64,000 nucleotides of DNA, taken from assembly GCF_907164905.1 (NCBI RefSeq), contig NZ_CAJRAF010000001.1, forward strand, positions 62,001 through 126,000, read 5' to 3'. Numbering within the stretch: the stretch's first letter is position 1; every line of letters begins with the position of its first letter. The notes under the pieces were generated by a model. That model had not been told where the DNA came from, made no database searches, and saw only the letters and a list, made by a program, of their open reading frames with translations. This document shows positions 1-9,611 of this stretch, one piece after another. The DNA is from Dyadobacter sp. CECT 9275 (GTDB lineage: Bacteria > Bacteroidota > Bacteroidia > Cytophagales > Spirosomataceae). The translations under genes and the position numbers were made by a program.

Positions 1-695
1 CAAAGCTAATTTCATATGGGGTCATGATGAATAAGCCGGTGTACATTCCTCAAAAGAACTTTGCACTTTTCCCGGTTTCGGTATGGCAGTTGGGTACTGA
101 TCATTCAAAAGAGCCGGGATACATCCAGGACGGAACCTTTATTCATAGCTTCGATTTTAAAAAGAAAAATGCCAGAATTAATACCTTGTCTGCCCATGGA
201 TCGGTGCCAGTTCTGCCCGATAGTATGCGTACATTTGACGAACATCAGGTGGTGCAGACAGGAAATGACGGCAATCTGCTGTGCCTGGTCAGGACAAAAA
301 AAAGGATCTATTTTTCAAAAAGTGCTGACTACGGTAAAAGCTGGTCTAAGCTTGAGCTTTTCAAAGCAACTGGTCCAACTACCTCGAGCCGGTTTTACAT
401 CGGGAAACTTCGGTCGGGAAATCTGCTGCTGATACTTAATAATAGTACCTCCAGAAACAATATGACCGCCTTTATATCAAAGGACGGTGGCAAAACCTGG
501 CCTGAAAAGCTACTGCTCGACAGCCGTGATAAGGTCTCCTATCCTGATGCTGACCAAACCGAAGATGGTGTGATTCATGTAACTTTTGACAGGGACAGGT
601 CTGGTGCGAAGGATATTTTGTATTGCAATTTCACCGAACAGGATGTGGCGGCAGGTAATACCAGCGGAGTTTTTATTACACGGGTAAATCCATAA
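1..695 (+). CDS. Sialidase/BNR-repeat family protein, 5'-truncated by window edge
   Basis: The frame is open to the first base of the window, so this is the C-terminal part of a longer protein; the ATG at 24 falls in the middle of the fold and is not a convincing start. Two Asp-box motifs of the type S-x-D-x-G-x-x-W are visible (SKSADYGKSW and SKDGGKTW), as in BNR/sialidase six-bladed propellers. The segment around MNKPVY fits the middle of Bacteroidota exo-alpha-sialidase-like proteins. Family membership does not fix the substrate; sialic acid or another exposed sugar is possible. The stop codon overlaps the next start (TAATG), so it is probably co-transcribed with the downstream sugar-acid kinase. 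Confidence 0.8.
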   Translation, partial: KLISYGVMMNKPVYIPQKNFALFPVSVWQLGTDHSKEPGYIQDGTFIHSFDFKKKNARINTLSAHGSVPVLPDSMRTFDEHQVVQTGNDGNLLCLVRTKKRIYFSKSADYGKSWSKLELFKATGPTTSSRFYIGKLRSGNLLLILNNSTSRNNMTAFISKDGGKTWPEKLLLDSRDKVSYPDADQTEDGVIHVTFDRDRSGAKDILYCNFTEQDVAAGNTSGVFITRVNP

Positions 696-1696
696 TGATG
701 AGCAACTACCTGTTATGCTGTGATTGGGGAACAACCTCTTTCAGGCTGCGACTCACCGACATGACCAACCGGGAGATTATCGGGGAAATCACAGCCGGGC
801 AGGGCATTGCAGCTACATCCTTGGAATGGAGCCTGGTTTCGGCCGGAGGATCTGTAACGCGTGAAAATTTTTACAGAAAAGAGTTATCGCGCCAGATCAC
901 AAATTTGTCGGTCAACCTCGCTTTGGATCTGGACGGTATCCCCATTGCCATGTCGGGAATGGGGTCCTCTTCTCTCGGGATGGTGGAACTACCCTATGCT
1001 TTTTTGCCATTTTCCCTGGCCGGCCAACAGGCAGTTGTCAGTATTGTGGAAGCAGCAGACTGGTTTCTGCACGATATTTTCCTTATTTCGGGGATTACAA
1101 ATGGGCTTGACGTCATGAGGGGAGAAGAAACGCAGCTGCTTGGTGTGTGGGAGTTGATGGAAACAGTAAGGCAGGCCGCCGGAGAAACAATTTTTATATT
1201 CCCTGGTACCCATTCCAAGCACATTTATGTACAAGCTGGCCAGGTTACCGGTTTTAAAACGTACATGACGGGGGAGATATTCTCACTTATGGTCAGCACG
1301 AGTATTCTCAGGGAGTCCGTTGAATTCCCGTCTGCTCATGCAGCTGATATGAAGGCTTTCGCAGAAGGAGTGAAATATGCAGGTGCTGAAAACCTGCTGC
1401 ACACTTTGTTTTCGGTGAGGGGCAACCAGCTTTTTGAAAGGAGAAACAAACGTGAAAATTTCTACTATCTGAGCGGATTGATCATTGGTGCGGAATTGAA
1501 GGAGCTGGTATCCGAGATTCGCCAGATTGTATTATGTTGTGACGAAAAACTTTACGAATTTTATAAATCGGCACTGAAAGAATTGAGCATCCCGGCCGTG
1601 CTGGCGGATCCATCCATGATGGATAGGGCCGTTGTCGCCGGGCAGATCAAAATTTTCCAGAACCAGATTTGCGGGATACTACCTGATCAAGTTTGA
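695..1696 (+). CDS. dgoK: 2-dehydro-3-deoxygalactonokinase (DgoK family)
   Basis: This kinase family phosphorylates 2-dehydro-3-deoxygalactonate in galactonate breakdown (DeLey-Doudoroff type route) in the cytoplasm. The N-terminal CDWGTTSFRLRL segment is the sugar-kinase phosphate-binding strand, followed by SGMGSS, the SGITNGLDVMRGEETQ stretch and FPGTHSKH, all typical of DgoK. The length of 333 residues fits the family. Start is ATG 695 or 698; the first overlaps the upstream TAA by one base, pointing to translational coupling. No aldolase partner is adjacent, although a DapA-superfamily gene lies far away at 46033. The symbol rests on family resemblance. Confidence 0.85.
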   Translation: MMSNYLLCCDWGTTSFRLRLTDMTNREIIGEITAGQGIAATSLEWSLVSAGGSVTRENFYRKELSRQITNLSVNLALDLDGIPIAMSGMGSSSLGMVELPYAFLPFSLAGQQAVVSIVEAADWFLHDIFLISGITNGLDVMRGEETQLLGVWELMETVRQAAGETIFIFPGTHSKHIYVQAGQVTGFKTYMTGEIFSLMVSTSILRESVEFPSAHAADMKAFAEGVKYAGAENLLHTLFSVRGNQLFERRNKRENFYYLSGLIIGAELKELVSEIRQIVLCCDEKLYEFYKSALKELSIPAVLADPSMMDRAVVAGQIKIFQNQICGILPDQV

Positions 1697-1713
1697 AAAT
1701 CCACCTGTTATTT

Positions 1714-2442
1714 ATGAATCGTCGTATTTTAAATTCTCTGATATTCCTTTCTGTAGCTGCTCTTGTTCTGAGTTTTGCTGCCAGGCCATCGGACCCGTTT
1801 GCGGCTGACCGGCCCACGGAAATAGCAAAAAAAGGAAAATGGGTTAGCTTATTTGATGGTAAATCATTTGACGGGTGGCACTCTTATCTTAAAAAAGAGG
1901 TACTCCCGCAATGGAAAATAGAGGATGGGGCTATCATGCTCTCTGAAAAAGGCGGGGGAGATTTGCTCACCAACAAAGCGTATGAGAATTTTGAACTGGA
2001 ACTGGAATGGAAAATTTCGGAAGGCGGCAACAGCGGTATTGTTTATCATGTCAGGGAAGATCCGGCCTTCAAGTCTGCCGATGTTACCGGTCTGGAAATG
2101 CAGGTACTCGATAATGAACGTCACCCCAATGCCAAACAGGGGGCAGACCGTACAGCGGGCTCCTTGTTTGATATGGTTGCTCCGTCGGATTCAACTGCTT
2201 GCAAACCAGCAGGCGAATGGAATAAAGCCCGGCTGGTTGTGAACAACAGCAAAGCCGAACATTTCCTGAATAACAAAAAGATCGTACAGTATCAGATCGG
2301 CGGCGCTGAATGGGATCGGTTAATAAGTCAAAGCAAATTCAAGGATTGGAAATATCTGGGCAAATTCAAAACCGGGCATATTGCCTTGCAGGACCATGGA
2401 AATAAGGTATGGTATCGGAATGTGAAAATCCGCGAATTGTAA
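1714..2442 (+). CDS. Secreted DUF1080 (3-keto-disaccharide hydrolase-like) protein
   Basis: The start is taken at ATG 1714; a TTG at 1693 would give seven more residues overlapping the kinase stop but spoils the signal peptide. From 1714 the protein begins with a basic then hydrophobic export signal (about residues 1-23). The DUF1080 jelly-roll follows, with the hallmarks WVSLFDGKSFDGWH, a central NSGIVYHVRE strand, AGEWNKARLVV and the closing GHIALQDHGNKVWYRNVKI. Family members are annotated as 3-keto-disaccharide hydrolases or glucanase-like lectin folds; the actual substrate is unknown. It closes the sialidase-dgoK-DUF1080 run. It is one of four DUF1080 genes in this window. Confidence 0.85.
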   Translation: MNRRILNSLIFLSVAALVLSFAARPSDPFAADRPTEIAKKGKWVSLFDGKSFDGWHSYLKKEVLPQWKIEDGAIMLSEKGGGDLLTNKAYENFELELEWKISEGGNSGIVYHVREDPAFKSADVTGLEMQVLDNERHPNAKQGADRTAGSLFDMVAPSDSTACKPAGEWNKARLVVNNSKAEHFLNNKKIVQYQIGGAEWDRLISQSKFKDWKYLGKFKTGHIALQDHGNKVWYRNVKIREL

Positions 2443-2568
2443 GGCGGCTGCTACATCTCACCGCAGCGTTATATTAACATTTTCAGGCAGGAACAGGTAA
2501 AACCGAAATACGAGTTACTTATTAGTATCACGTTTCTCCATCGTCATTTTAACGAAAGCAGGCCTGCC

Positions 2569-4032
2569 ATGCAACTAAAAAAATACCTTTGTTTTCTTCT
2601 TTTCTGTATATGTGCCTTCACAGCCCAGGCAAAAGACTACCGTGCTTCCCTGTTTGGCATATATTCAGATGGCGTTACACTCAATACCCGTTCCATCCAA
2701 TATGCCATTGATTACATACACCAGAACGGTGGCGGCAGGCTCGTTTTCTTTGTAGGCCGTTACCTCACAGGTTCTATACATCTCAAGTCGAACGTGACGC
2801 TGCATCTTGAAGAAGGCGCGGTGCTGGTGGGGTCACTCAACCCGTGGGATTATGACCGGAAGGTGTGGACTTCACTGATTTTTGCGCAGGATCAGAAAAA
2901 CATAGCCATTACCGGACAGGGAAGTATCGACGGCCGCGGCCGATATATTGCCAGGAATATCGTCGACATGATTCATAAGGGATTAATCAAAGATCAGTTT
3001 CGTTTCGACCGGCCGGAAGCGGAGTGCAGACCAGTACTTGTCTATTTCCGGAACTGTGAAGATGTAAAAATCCACGAAGTGACCATGCAAAATTCATCGA
3101 GCTGGGTACAGATCTATGATCAATGCAAGACGGTGGAAATCGACAGAATCACGGTAGATAGTAAAGCGTACTGGAACAACGACGGCATCGACATTGTAGA
3201 TTGCGACGGGGTCAGTGTGACGAACTCCTTCATCGATTCTGACGATGACGGTATTTGTCTCAAGTCGCATGACGCCAGCAAGGTTTGCAAGAACATCGTC
3301 ATCCGGAATTGCACCGTTCGGTCCAGTGCTAACGGAATCAAATTCGGTACAGCCTCATACGGAGGATTCAGTAACGTAAAAATATCGAATGTAAAAATAT
3401 ACGATACCTACCGTTCAGCCGTGACACTCGCCGCTGTTGACGGTGGGTTTGTAGAAAACGTGCAGGTGGACAGCGTGCAGGCGTACAACACCGGAAATGC
3501 GATTTTTTTGCGTATCGGTGAAAGGGTCAAAGGCAAGAAAGGCCGAATGGAAAACATCCACATTTCAAATATATATGTGGAAGTACCTGCCACCAAACCT
3601 GACGCGGGCTACGAATACGAGGGGCCCACGGAAGATATGCCGCGCAACATCTCCCCGGCTGGTATTGCAGGCATGCCGGATGCGCTCATCGAGAATGTCA
3701 CGCTGAAAAACATAGAGATAAGGTATCCCGGCGGAGGGAATCCGATGTTCGCCGGTGTACGCCTTACCGACCTGGATAAGGTACCCGAAAAACCGGAATT
3801 TTATCCGGAATTTTCAATGTTCGATGAATTGCCTGCCTGGGGTTTGTATGTACGTCATGCCAGGAATATCAAGGTAGAGGGCCTGACCTTATCCTGCGAG
3901 AAAAAAGATTACCGGGCAGCGGTGGTTCTGGACGATGTACACGGGGCTAACTTCAAGGCTGTTAAAATTTCGAAACCCGACAAAAGAGATTGGATTTACA
4001 GTCATAAATCTACCGGTGTGGTGACAAAGTAG
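2569..4032 (+). CDS. Secreted glycoside hydrolase family 28 (polygalacturonase-like)
   Basis: A signal peptide (residues 1-21, ending AQA) leads into a right-handed beta-helix of GH28 type, the family that hydrolyses pectic galacturonan or rhamnogalacturonan backbones. The catalytic Asp motifs are readable as NNDGID near residue 203 and a DDDG cluster near 225-228. The usual GHG histidine motif is not present; the equivalent place reads ANGIKFGT near residue 254, a variant I associate with some Bacteroidota GH28-related proteins. Total length is 487 residues. It stands 48 bp ahead of a tannase-type esterase on the same strand, a combination that makes sense for decorated pectin. Confidence 0.85.
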   Translation: MQLKKYLCFLLFCICAFTAQAKDYRASLFGIYSDGVTLNTRSIQYAIDYIHQNGGGRLVFFVGRYLTGSIHLKSNVTLHLEEGAVLVGSLNPWDYDRKVWTSLIFAQDQKNIAITGQGSIDGRGRYIARNIVDMIHKGLIKDQFRFDRPEAECRPVLVYFRNCEDVKIHEVTMQNSSSWVQIYDQCKTVEIDRITVDSKAYWNNDGIDIVDCDGVSVTNSFIDSDDDGICLKSHDASKVCKNIVIRNCTVRSSANGIKFGTASYGGFSNVKISNVKIYDTYRSAVTLAAVDGGFVENVQVDSVQAYNTGNAIFLRIGERVKGKKGRMENIHISNIYVEVPATKPDAGYEYEGPTEDMPRNISPAGIAGMPDALIENVTLKNIEIRYPGGGNPMFAGVRLTDLDKVPEKPEFYPEFSMFDELPAWGLYVRHARNIKVEGLTLSCEKKDYRAAVVLDDVHGANFKAVKISKPDKRDWIYSHKSTGVVTK

Positions 4033-4080
4033 TGGCTTTGGTTACTGCTTGCGTTCAATATACGGAAACCAATTTATTGT

Positions 4081-5532
4081 ATGAGAAAGTGTTACATCTC
4101 TTTTGCGTTCATTTTGTTTACTGGCGTTGCTTTGGCACAAAATGTAAAACCTTGTAAACCCTGCGAGGAATTAAAAAATCTTCAGCTTCCGGATGTGACG
4201 ATTTTGGCCGCAGAAGCTAATGTCGGCAACACAACTGTCAGCACAAGGAAGCCATTCTGCCGCGTACTGGGCAGGATAAGCAAGGAAATCAATTTTGAGA
4301 TATTACTTCCGGACGAAAGTAACGGTCGTTTCCTGATGTCTGGAGGTGGTGGGTTTGTGGGCAGCATTCAAAACCAGTTTCGCAGCAAAGTAGAAGAGGG
4401 GTTTACCACGGCTGGCACGGACACAGGCCACAAAGGTGGCGGTGACGCAAAATGGGCCTTCAACAATATGGAGAGACAGTTGAACTTTGGCAGACTGGCC
4501 ATACATCGTACGGCGGTAGTATCTAAAGCCATTATGCAATATTATTATTGTGGCGCACCTTTCAAATCCTATTTTGCCGGTTGCTCCCGAGGCGGTGGAC
4601 AGGCGATGGTCGAGGCACAGTATTACCCGGAAGATTTTGATGGGATCGTGGCCGGGGCACCTGCCTTTGCATGGCCAGCGATATCAGCTAAATTTTTGCA
4701 GCATAGTCAGTACAATTATCCGGATCCAAAAAAACTGAGGCCGGTCATTACCAACGATAACCTCAAACTTTTACAAGCGGAGGTACTCAAACAGTGTGAT
4801 CAGCTCGACGGTGTCGCCGATAACATACTTGACAACCCCGGCAAATGTAAGTTCGATTTTTCTAAACTGGCTGTGTGTGCCGACAATAAACCAGGAAGCA
4901 CATGTTTTACAAAAGAACAGCTCGAGGCAATCAAGTCGGTTTACAATCCACTGGTGCTTAACGGGAAGCAAATTTACCCGGGTTTTCCTTTTGGTGCAGA
5001 AGCTGAGGAGGATTCCTGGGATACCTGGATTACCGGCTCGAGCCCCTCGATGAAAAATAGGCCCAGCCAGCAATATATGTTTGGTACAAACATTTTCAAG
5101 TATCTCATTTTTAATGATTCAACTTTTGACTACACGAAGTACGATTTCAAAAATTTTGATGTGGAAACGGAATATGCTTCTTCTTATCTGGACGCCACGA
5201 GTACTGACTACAGTGAATTCAAAAAACGAAACGGCAAGATCATCTTCTTCCACGGATGGAATGACCCGGCACTTTCAGCAAACGCAACTGTAGAGCACTA
5301 CGACGGGATACTAAAAAGCGACAAAGATGCGCAGTCTTTCGCAAGGCTGTTTCTGCTGCCTGGGGTCTTGCACTGCGGAGGCGGCTTAGGTTGTGACAAG
5401 GTAGATTGGATCGGCCTGATTATTGACTGGGTAGAAAAGTCCAAGGCGCCTGATCAGGTGGTTGCCACGAAGGTGGGTGGGGGGAAGGTTGTTACGAAGG
5501 CAATCTTGCCTTATCGCAAGAAGCAGGAATGA
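4081..5532 (+). CDS. Secreted tannase/feruloyl esterase family alpha/beta-hydrolase
   Basis: An export signal ending ALAQ precedes a 483-residue tannase-family hydrolase, which cleaves aromatic (galloyl or feruloyl) esters. The family's CS-D-HC pattern is visible: Cys168-Ser169 within GCSRGGGQ, Asp395 within GWNDPALSA, and His431-Cys432 within LHCGGG. In characterised members the two Cys residues form a disulfide that joins the catalytic Ser and His, so this looks like an intact enzyme. It follows the GH28 gene by 48 bp and is probably in the same transcript; removing aromatic esters from pectin before backbone cleavage is a plausible shared job. Ester specificity cannot be read from the sequence. 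Confidence 0.85.
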   Translation: MRKCYISFAFILFTGVALAQNVKPCKPCEELKNLQLPDVTILAAEANVGNTTVSTRKPFCRVLGRISKEINFEILLPDESNGRFLMSGGGGFVGSIQNQFRSKVEEGFTTAGTDTGHKGGGDAKWAFNNMERQLNFGRLAIHRTAVVSKAIMQYYYCGAPFKSYFAGCSRGGGQAMVEAQYYPEDFDGIVAGAPAFAWPAISAKFLQHSQYNYPDPKKLRPVITNDNLKLLQAEVLKQCDQLDGVADNILDNPGKCKFDFSKLAVCADNKPGSTCFTKEQLEAIKSVYNPLVLNGKQIYPGFPFGAEAEEDSWDTWITGSSPSMKNRPSQQYMFGTNIFKYLIFNDSTFDYTKYDFKNFDVETEYASSYLDATSTDYSEFKKRNGKIIFFHGWNDPALSANATVEHYDGILKSDKDAQSFARLFLLPGVLHCGGGLGCDKVDWIGLIIDWVEKSKAPDQVVATKVGGGKVVTKAILPYRKKQE

Positions 5533-5670
5533 TATAACACCCTGGGGTTTTCTTGCAGGCAGCGATACCACAGAATGGTATTCCAGTTTTTATAAACATA
5601 TACGACCGCCGGGCAGCCTGCAGCTGTTACAACTGCATTTCAGATATAACGATTTTCATCTTAATTAATC

Positions 5671-5704
5671 TTGATTTAATATATAATTAAATTATATATA
5701 TTTG
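5671..5704 (+). promoter_or_regulatory. Putative Bacteroidota promoter for the NTR/MORN gene
   Basis: TATATTTG at 5697-5704 matches the -7 element TAnnTTTG. The nearest TTG (5671-5673) lies 23 nt upstream, slightly longer than the usual 19-21. It sits in a strongly AT-rich tract about 40 bp before the start codon. Confidence 0.45.
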
Positions 5705-5744
5705 CATAATACTAGCACGAAGTTTCATTTGCTGTCTCTGGTCA

Positions 5745-6842
5745 ATGCATCAAATCATGTTAAAATCCGTATTGTTATCGTTAATTTTTGTGCTATTGTG
5801 CGTTCCTATGCACCTGGTGGCCTGTTCGTGTTCGGGTAATTTTCAGAGAATCAAGTCGCAGCAGGATTTGAATAGTTATGCGTTCGTCGCATTGGTAAAG
5901 ATTACCTCAGAAACCATCAACCCTCCTTCAAATGCATCCTCTTTTCGCGAAGCAACGCTCGGATTTAAAATTATTGAAAAATTTAAAGGGAAGGATACTG
6001 ACGAAATAATCGAGCGGGGTGTTCTTTCTTCTTGTGATATGGGTATCAATGTGGGAGATGAATGGGTGTTATTTGCTACCGCTCATACAGGAAAACTTGT
6101 AATTTCGGCATGTAACAGAAATGTCCGGTACCGCGACAAGGACGGCGTGCATGACTGGCATTACAAGGACGGCATCCAAGAGGTGGAGGATCTGAGGAGT
6201 GCGCATGGGCGCCGCCAGAAGCGGCCAAAGGATGGTATCAGTCACCAGTATTATCCCGACGGCAAAATCGAAATTGAAGAAACCTTTCATGACGGTCTCA
6301 GAAATGGTGCCCGGACGGTATACCACCGGAATGGGAAGGTTTGGGGTAAGCAAACGTATGTGCGCGACTCTTTACAAGGAAAGTCAGAATGGTTCTTTCC
6401 GTCGGGCCAGCTGTATGATCAAAAGTTTTACCGAAATGGTATTTTAATCAATTTGTCGAGGGTGTATCACGACACGACGATCATCGATCGGTGGAAGCAT
6501 CGTCTCATCCAAGACTTTTATCTGACGGAGGACTCGCTTCGTAAAACTTTTAGTCGTATTCAGGTTTGGCATGAAGCACTTTACGATTATAACGGAAAAA
6601 TCGTTTTATCCCGGGAATATTCAAGATGGGGTAAAATACGGCAGGAAACCGTTTATCATCCCGAAGAGAATTATATTACTTCGGTTTATTATCATGACAA
6701 TGGGCAGGTGAAAGTGATACAGCATCATAAAGATTATAAAAACTTTGGCCATTACCAGGAATATGACCCCGAAGGGAACCCCACCAAATCCTGGGATTAC
6801 GACACCAATGGCAGGCAGATCAACCTGCACATTCCCAGGTAA
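5745..6842 (+). CDS. Secreted NTR-like domain plus MORN_2-repeat protein
   Basis: The start is ATG 5745 or 5757; both give a signal peptide ending near VAC. The mature protein opens with a CSCS motif and a TIMP/netrin (NTR)-like module of about 110 residues with further Cys residues (SSCDMG, SACNRN). From about residue 160 onward come repeats of the form YYPDGK-x-x-x-E-x-x-x-DG-x-x-NG, which resemble MORN_2/YwqK antitoxin-type repeats (HRNGKV, FPSGQL, YHDNGQVKV, YDPEGN). The cellular role is unknown; the module order suggests an exported binding protein. The YwqK resemblance is repeat-level only and no toxin gene is adjacent. Confidence 0.7.
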   Translation: MHQIMLKSVLLSLIFVLLCVPMHLVACSCSGNFQRIKSQQDLNSYAFVALVKITSETINPPSNASSFREATLGFKIIEKFKGKDTDEIIERGVLSSCDMGINVGDEWVLFATAHTGKLVISACNRNVRYRDKDGVHDWHYKDGIQEVEDLRSAHGRRQKRPKDGISHQYYPDGKIEIEETFHDGLRNGARTVYHRNGKVWGKQTYVRDSLQGKSEWFFPSGQLYDQKFYRNGILINLSRVYHDTTIIDRWKHRLIQDFYLTEDSLRKTFSRIQVWHEALYDYNGKIVLSREYSRWGKIRQETVYHPEENYITSVYYHDNGQVKVIQHHKDYKNFGHYQEYDPEGNPTKSWDYDTNGRQINLHIPR

Positions 6843-6857
6843 ATGCTGGCGAAAACA

Positions 6858-6901
6858 GGAAAAGCCACCCCCTATATTTTATCAATAGGCGGCGGCTTTC
6901 C
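6858..6901. terminator. Bidirectional terminator-like hairpin
   Basis: An imperfect inverted repeat (GGAAAAGCC...CTAT against ATAG...GGCTTTCC) lies between two convergent genes. It could end transcription of both. Confidence 0.55.
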
Positions 6902-6923
6902 GGTATTGCTCCAGGAGAAATTT

Positions 6924-9611
6924 TTATTTGCTGATCACTATTTTTCTGATCATCTTTAAACCTTCTGCCGTCGTTATTTGAATCAGGTATATTCCATTCT
7001 CAAACCGGCTCAGGTCGATACCTCTTTCAGTGACTGAGTCATATTCTGCCAATGCCTGGCCATTGATATGGGTTAAAGTAACTTTGCGGATAGAGGGCAA
7101 AGCGGCATTATTGAAACGAAGTATGCTTGATACCGGATTCGGATGTACAGATATATCCGACATGCTCTCCTTTAACCTGACATTGATCAGATGAGAAAAT
7201 GCGAAGCTGCCATCCTGATCCACCATCCTGAGGCGATAATAGCTGATTCCTGCACAAGGATTTGCATCGACCGCATTGTAATTGGCCAACTCATTACTCC
7301 ACCCGGTGGCTAGTACTGTTGTTAATTTGCTCCATTGTCTTGCGTCGCTGCTCCGTTCCAGTTCGAAATGAGATGCATTTGTCTCCTGAGCCGTCTTCCA
7401 TCTTAAGCTTACCATAGTGCCTTCCACGCTCGCCTCAAAACTTACAAGCGTTACCGGAAGGGATTCGTTCCAGCTAAGCGTATAGGTTGCCGGAGGCGAC
7501 GCTACGCCGGCCTGATCTACATAGGCGTATTCAAAAACAGTCGATTTGGCCCCCGCACCAGTCATTTTTAGCTTGAGTTTCGACGGGTCAAGTACTTCAA
7601 TCGTAAAAGGGTTCGAGGGTGAAGGCGGATTCGTCGCATTTTTTCCGACTGTAATCTTTGTGTTATCATACCACAGCTCCATCCCGTTGGTTGGCAACGA
7701 GGTAATGAGTATGGTTTTACCTGACAAAGATCCCGAGGTAGATTGATCTTCCGGGTCACTTCCCGAAAGTGCAGGAGCGTTCGTAAATGTTCCATCTACC
7801 GGAATGAAATCATTCATAGATGGTTTAGCCGTCAGGATTCCTGATTTGATATCTGCGACGGGAGGTCGCTCAATTCCAAAGTTGGCGTTGGTCACATCTT
7901 GGTCTGTGACTGTGATGTCCGTCAGGATACCGTTGGCAACACCGTCATTTCCAGTTTCAGTACCCAGATGCTCACCGCTGTAAAGCCAGCCGGTAGGAGG
8001 CGTTACAGTGATACCAGAGCCCAACGTTCCTACGGCACTGGAAGTGACGTCTGCGGTAGTGAGTCTGACACTGTATTTTCCGGGACCTACCGGGAAGGAG
8101 TAGGTTCCAGTTGCTGTTCCTACGGTTGTGACGGCCACTACATATCCGGCTTCATTCACAAGCACGGCTTTAAGGGCTAAATTCTCAACAATGTTAGAAC
8201 CATCTACTTTTTCGTTTTTAAGACCGTTGGCGTCTTTAAATACATTTCCTGACAGGGTATTACAGAGGTCGTTCGTCTTGTTGAAAGTGATGGTACTCGC
8301 CTTTTTTCCCCACAAGCTAAGCGGATCACTGGAGGGTTCTGTGGTACCATAATAAGCCGATAGCCCTCCAAAATTTGCTTGAAAATCCACTTTTGCGCCG
8401 TCGGTAAACTGGTCTCCACCCGCTACCACTTTGATTTTTAGCTCAAACGGCAGATTCACGGGATTCCCGCTATTACTGGTGGTTCCCTCCACAGCCATGC
8501 CCGTTACATTAAGTTTGTTGTTGGTTCCCAAGCCGTCGTTGGAAATCATTACCGCTACCGAAGATCCGAAAATCCCTTTAAGATAGGTTTCAATGTCGTC
8601 TTTTGTATCCGCGAAAGAAAAGCGGGGATCAAGAGGAAACTCAAAGGTAACACCTGAAAACGCCCCGGATGCCGTGTTCTTTGCCCCGAATTGGATGTTG
8701 AAGTCAGATGGCTTCGAGCAATTGGGGATATCCACATTGCCGTTGCCATCTCCGGCCGTAAGCGTAAGGCTCAGCCGATATGCACATTCACAGCCATCGG
8801 ATTGCGGAGATGTGGCCGAAGTCCCTATGCTGCTAACGGTACCGTCGGTCTTATCTATCGCGTAGAAATTGACATGGTCTCCTCCCTGGCCGGGTACTCC
8901 ATAGCTAAACAACTGTCCTCTTTCATTAAAAAACAGCGTGCCCATGGTATAATCTGCTGCTGCTCCTATTTTTACAATGGCTGCGGTTCCGGTTGTAAAG
9001 TTCTGGATCTCGTATAATCCCCTTGCGGAATTACCTGCATTAGTACTACCGTGGTACCAGGCATAGGCTTTTCCGGTTAACGGGTCAAAGGCGATATCCC
9101 CCCAGAGTCGGGTACCATTCCCTGTCATGGTAGTGGTTGCGGAAGTTGCGGATAGTCCGGTATCCCAGTTCTTAAGATCAATTTTATATAGTATTGGGCT
9201 GGCGTCAACCGACAATATGTACATAATACCGTTCTTATCCACCCCTGCATTGTTGTAGTTGAGATTAGAGCCCGTAGGCATATCGCTTACCGTCTTAGTT
9301 GTATAGTTATTCGTAGCACTGTAATCGGCTATTCTTGCCAGCTGGAAGCTGCTCTGGTTCCAGCGCTGCGTAAATATGTAGCCGTTATAATACACAGTGG
9401 CATTTGTCAATGCGTTTGGATTTAAAGACAATTTGTCAGAAACAGAGACGGTTCCATTGGAACTCACATTCACGGAGCTGATGCGGGTACTGGTGTTATC
9501 AATCTGACGGGTAAAGTACAGGCTTCCGTCACAAGGAATGCTGCCCTGGGCCAAGGCAGGAGTATTGGCCCAAAGTGAGACCACTACAAATGCAAGAATC
9601 GAAAATTTCAT
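6924..9611 (-). CDS. T9SS-exported surface protein with SdrD B-like domain
   Basis: The start is placed at ATG 9611, where MKFSILAFVVVSLWANTPALA forms a clean signal peptide; a longer frame to 9743 adds 44 residues without export features. The N-terminal 300 residues resemble a propeller-like DUF6923 region. Further on is an SdrD_B/Cna-B-like module beginning LSGNVFKDANGLKN and ending ITVTDQDVTNANFGIE. The last 75 residues (SVHPNPVSSILRF ... GIYLIQITTAEG ... RKIVISK) are a type A sorting domain of the type IX secretion system. The protein is therefore expected on the cell surface or released. It stands alone on its strand. Ligand and role are unknown. Confidence 0.8.
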   Translation of the reverse strand: MKFSILAFVVVSLWANTPALAQGSIPCDGSLYFTRQIDNTSTRISSVNVSSNGTVSVSDKLSLNPNALTNATVYYNGYIFTQRWNQSSFQLARIADYSATNNYTTKTVSDMPTGSNLNYNNAGVDKNGIMYILSVDASPILYKIDLKNWDTGLSATSATTTMTGNGTRLWGDIAFDPLTGKAYAWYHGSTNAGNSARGLYEIQNFTTGTAAIVKIGAAADYTMGTLFFNERGQLFSYGVPGQGGDHVNFYAIDKTDGTVSSIGTSATSPQSDGCECAYRLSLTLTAGDGNGNVDIPNCSKPSDFNIQFGAKNTASGAFSGVTFEFPLDPRFSFADTKDDIETYLKGIFGSSVAVMISNDGLGTNNKLNVTGMAVEGTTSNSGNPVNLPFELKIKVVAGGDQFTDGAKVDFQANFGGLSAYYGTTEPSSDPLSLWGKKASTITFNKTNDLCNTLSGNVFKDANGLKNEKVDGSNIVENLALKAVLVNEAGYVVAVTTVGTATGTYSFPVGPGKYSVRLTTADVTSSAVGTLGSGITVTPPTGWLYSGEHLGTETGNDGVANGILTDITVTDQDVTNANFGIERPPVADIKSGILTAKPSMNDFIPVDGTFTNAPALSGSDPEDQSTSGSLSGKTILITSLPTNGMELWYDNTKITVGKNATNPPSPSNPFTIEVLDPSKLKLKMTGAGAKSTVFEYAYVDQAGVASPPATYTLSWNESLPVTLVSFEASVEGTMVSLRWKTAQETNASHFELERSSDARQWSKLTTVLATGWSNELANYNAVDANPCAGISYYRLRMVDQDGSFAFSHLINVRLKESMSDISVHPNPVSSILRFNNAALPSIRKVTLTHINGQALAEYDSVTERGIDLSRFENGIYLIQITTAEGLKMIRKIVISK

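Noticed and set aside
24..695. ATG 24 as the start of the sialidase-type gene
   Set aside because: The frame is open upstream to base 1 and the homologous fold clearly begins earlier, so the gene is truncated by the window edge.
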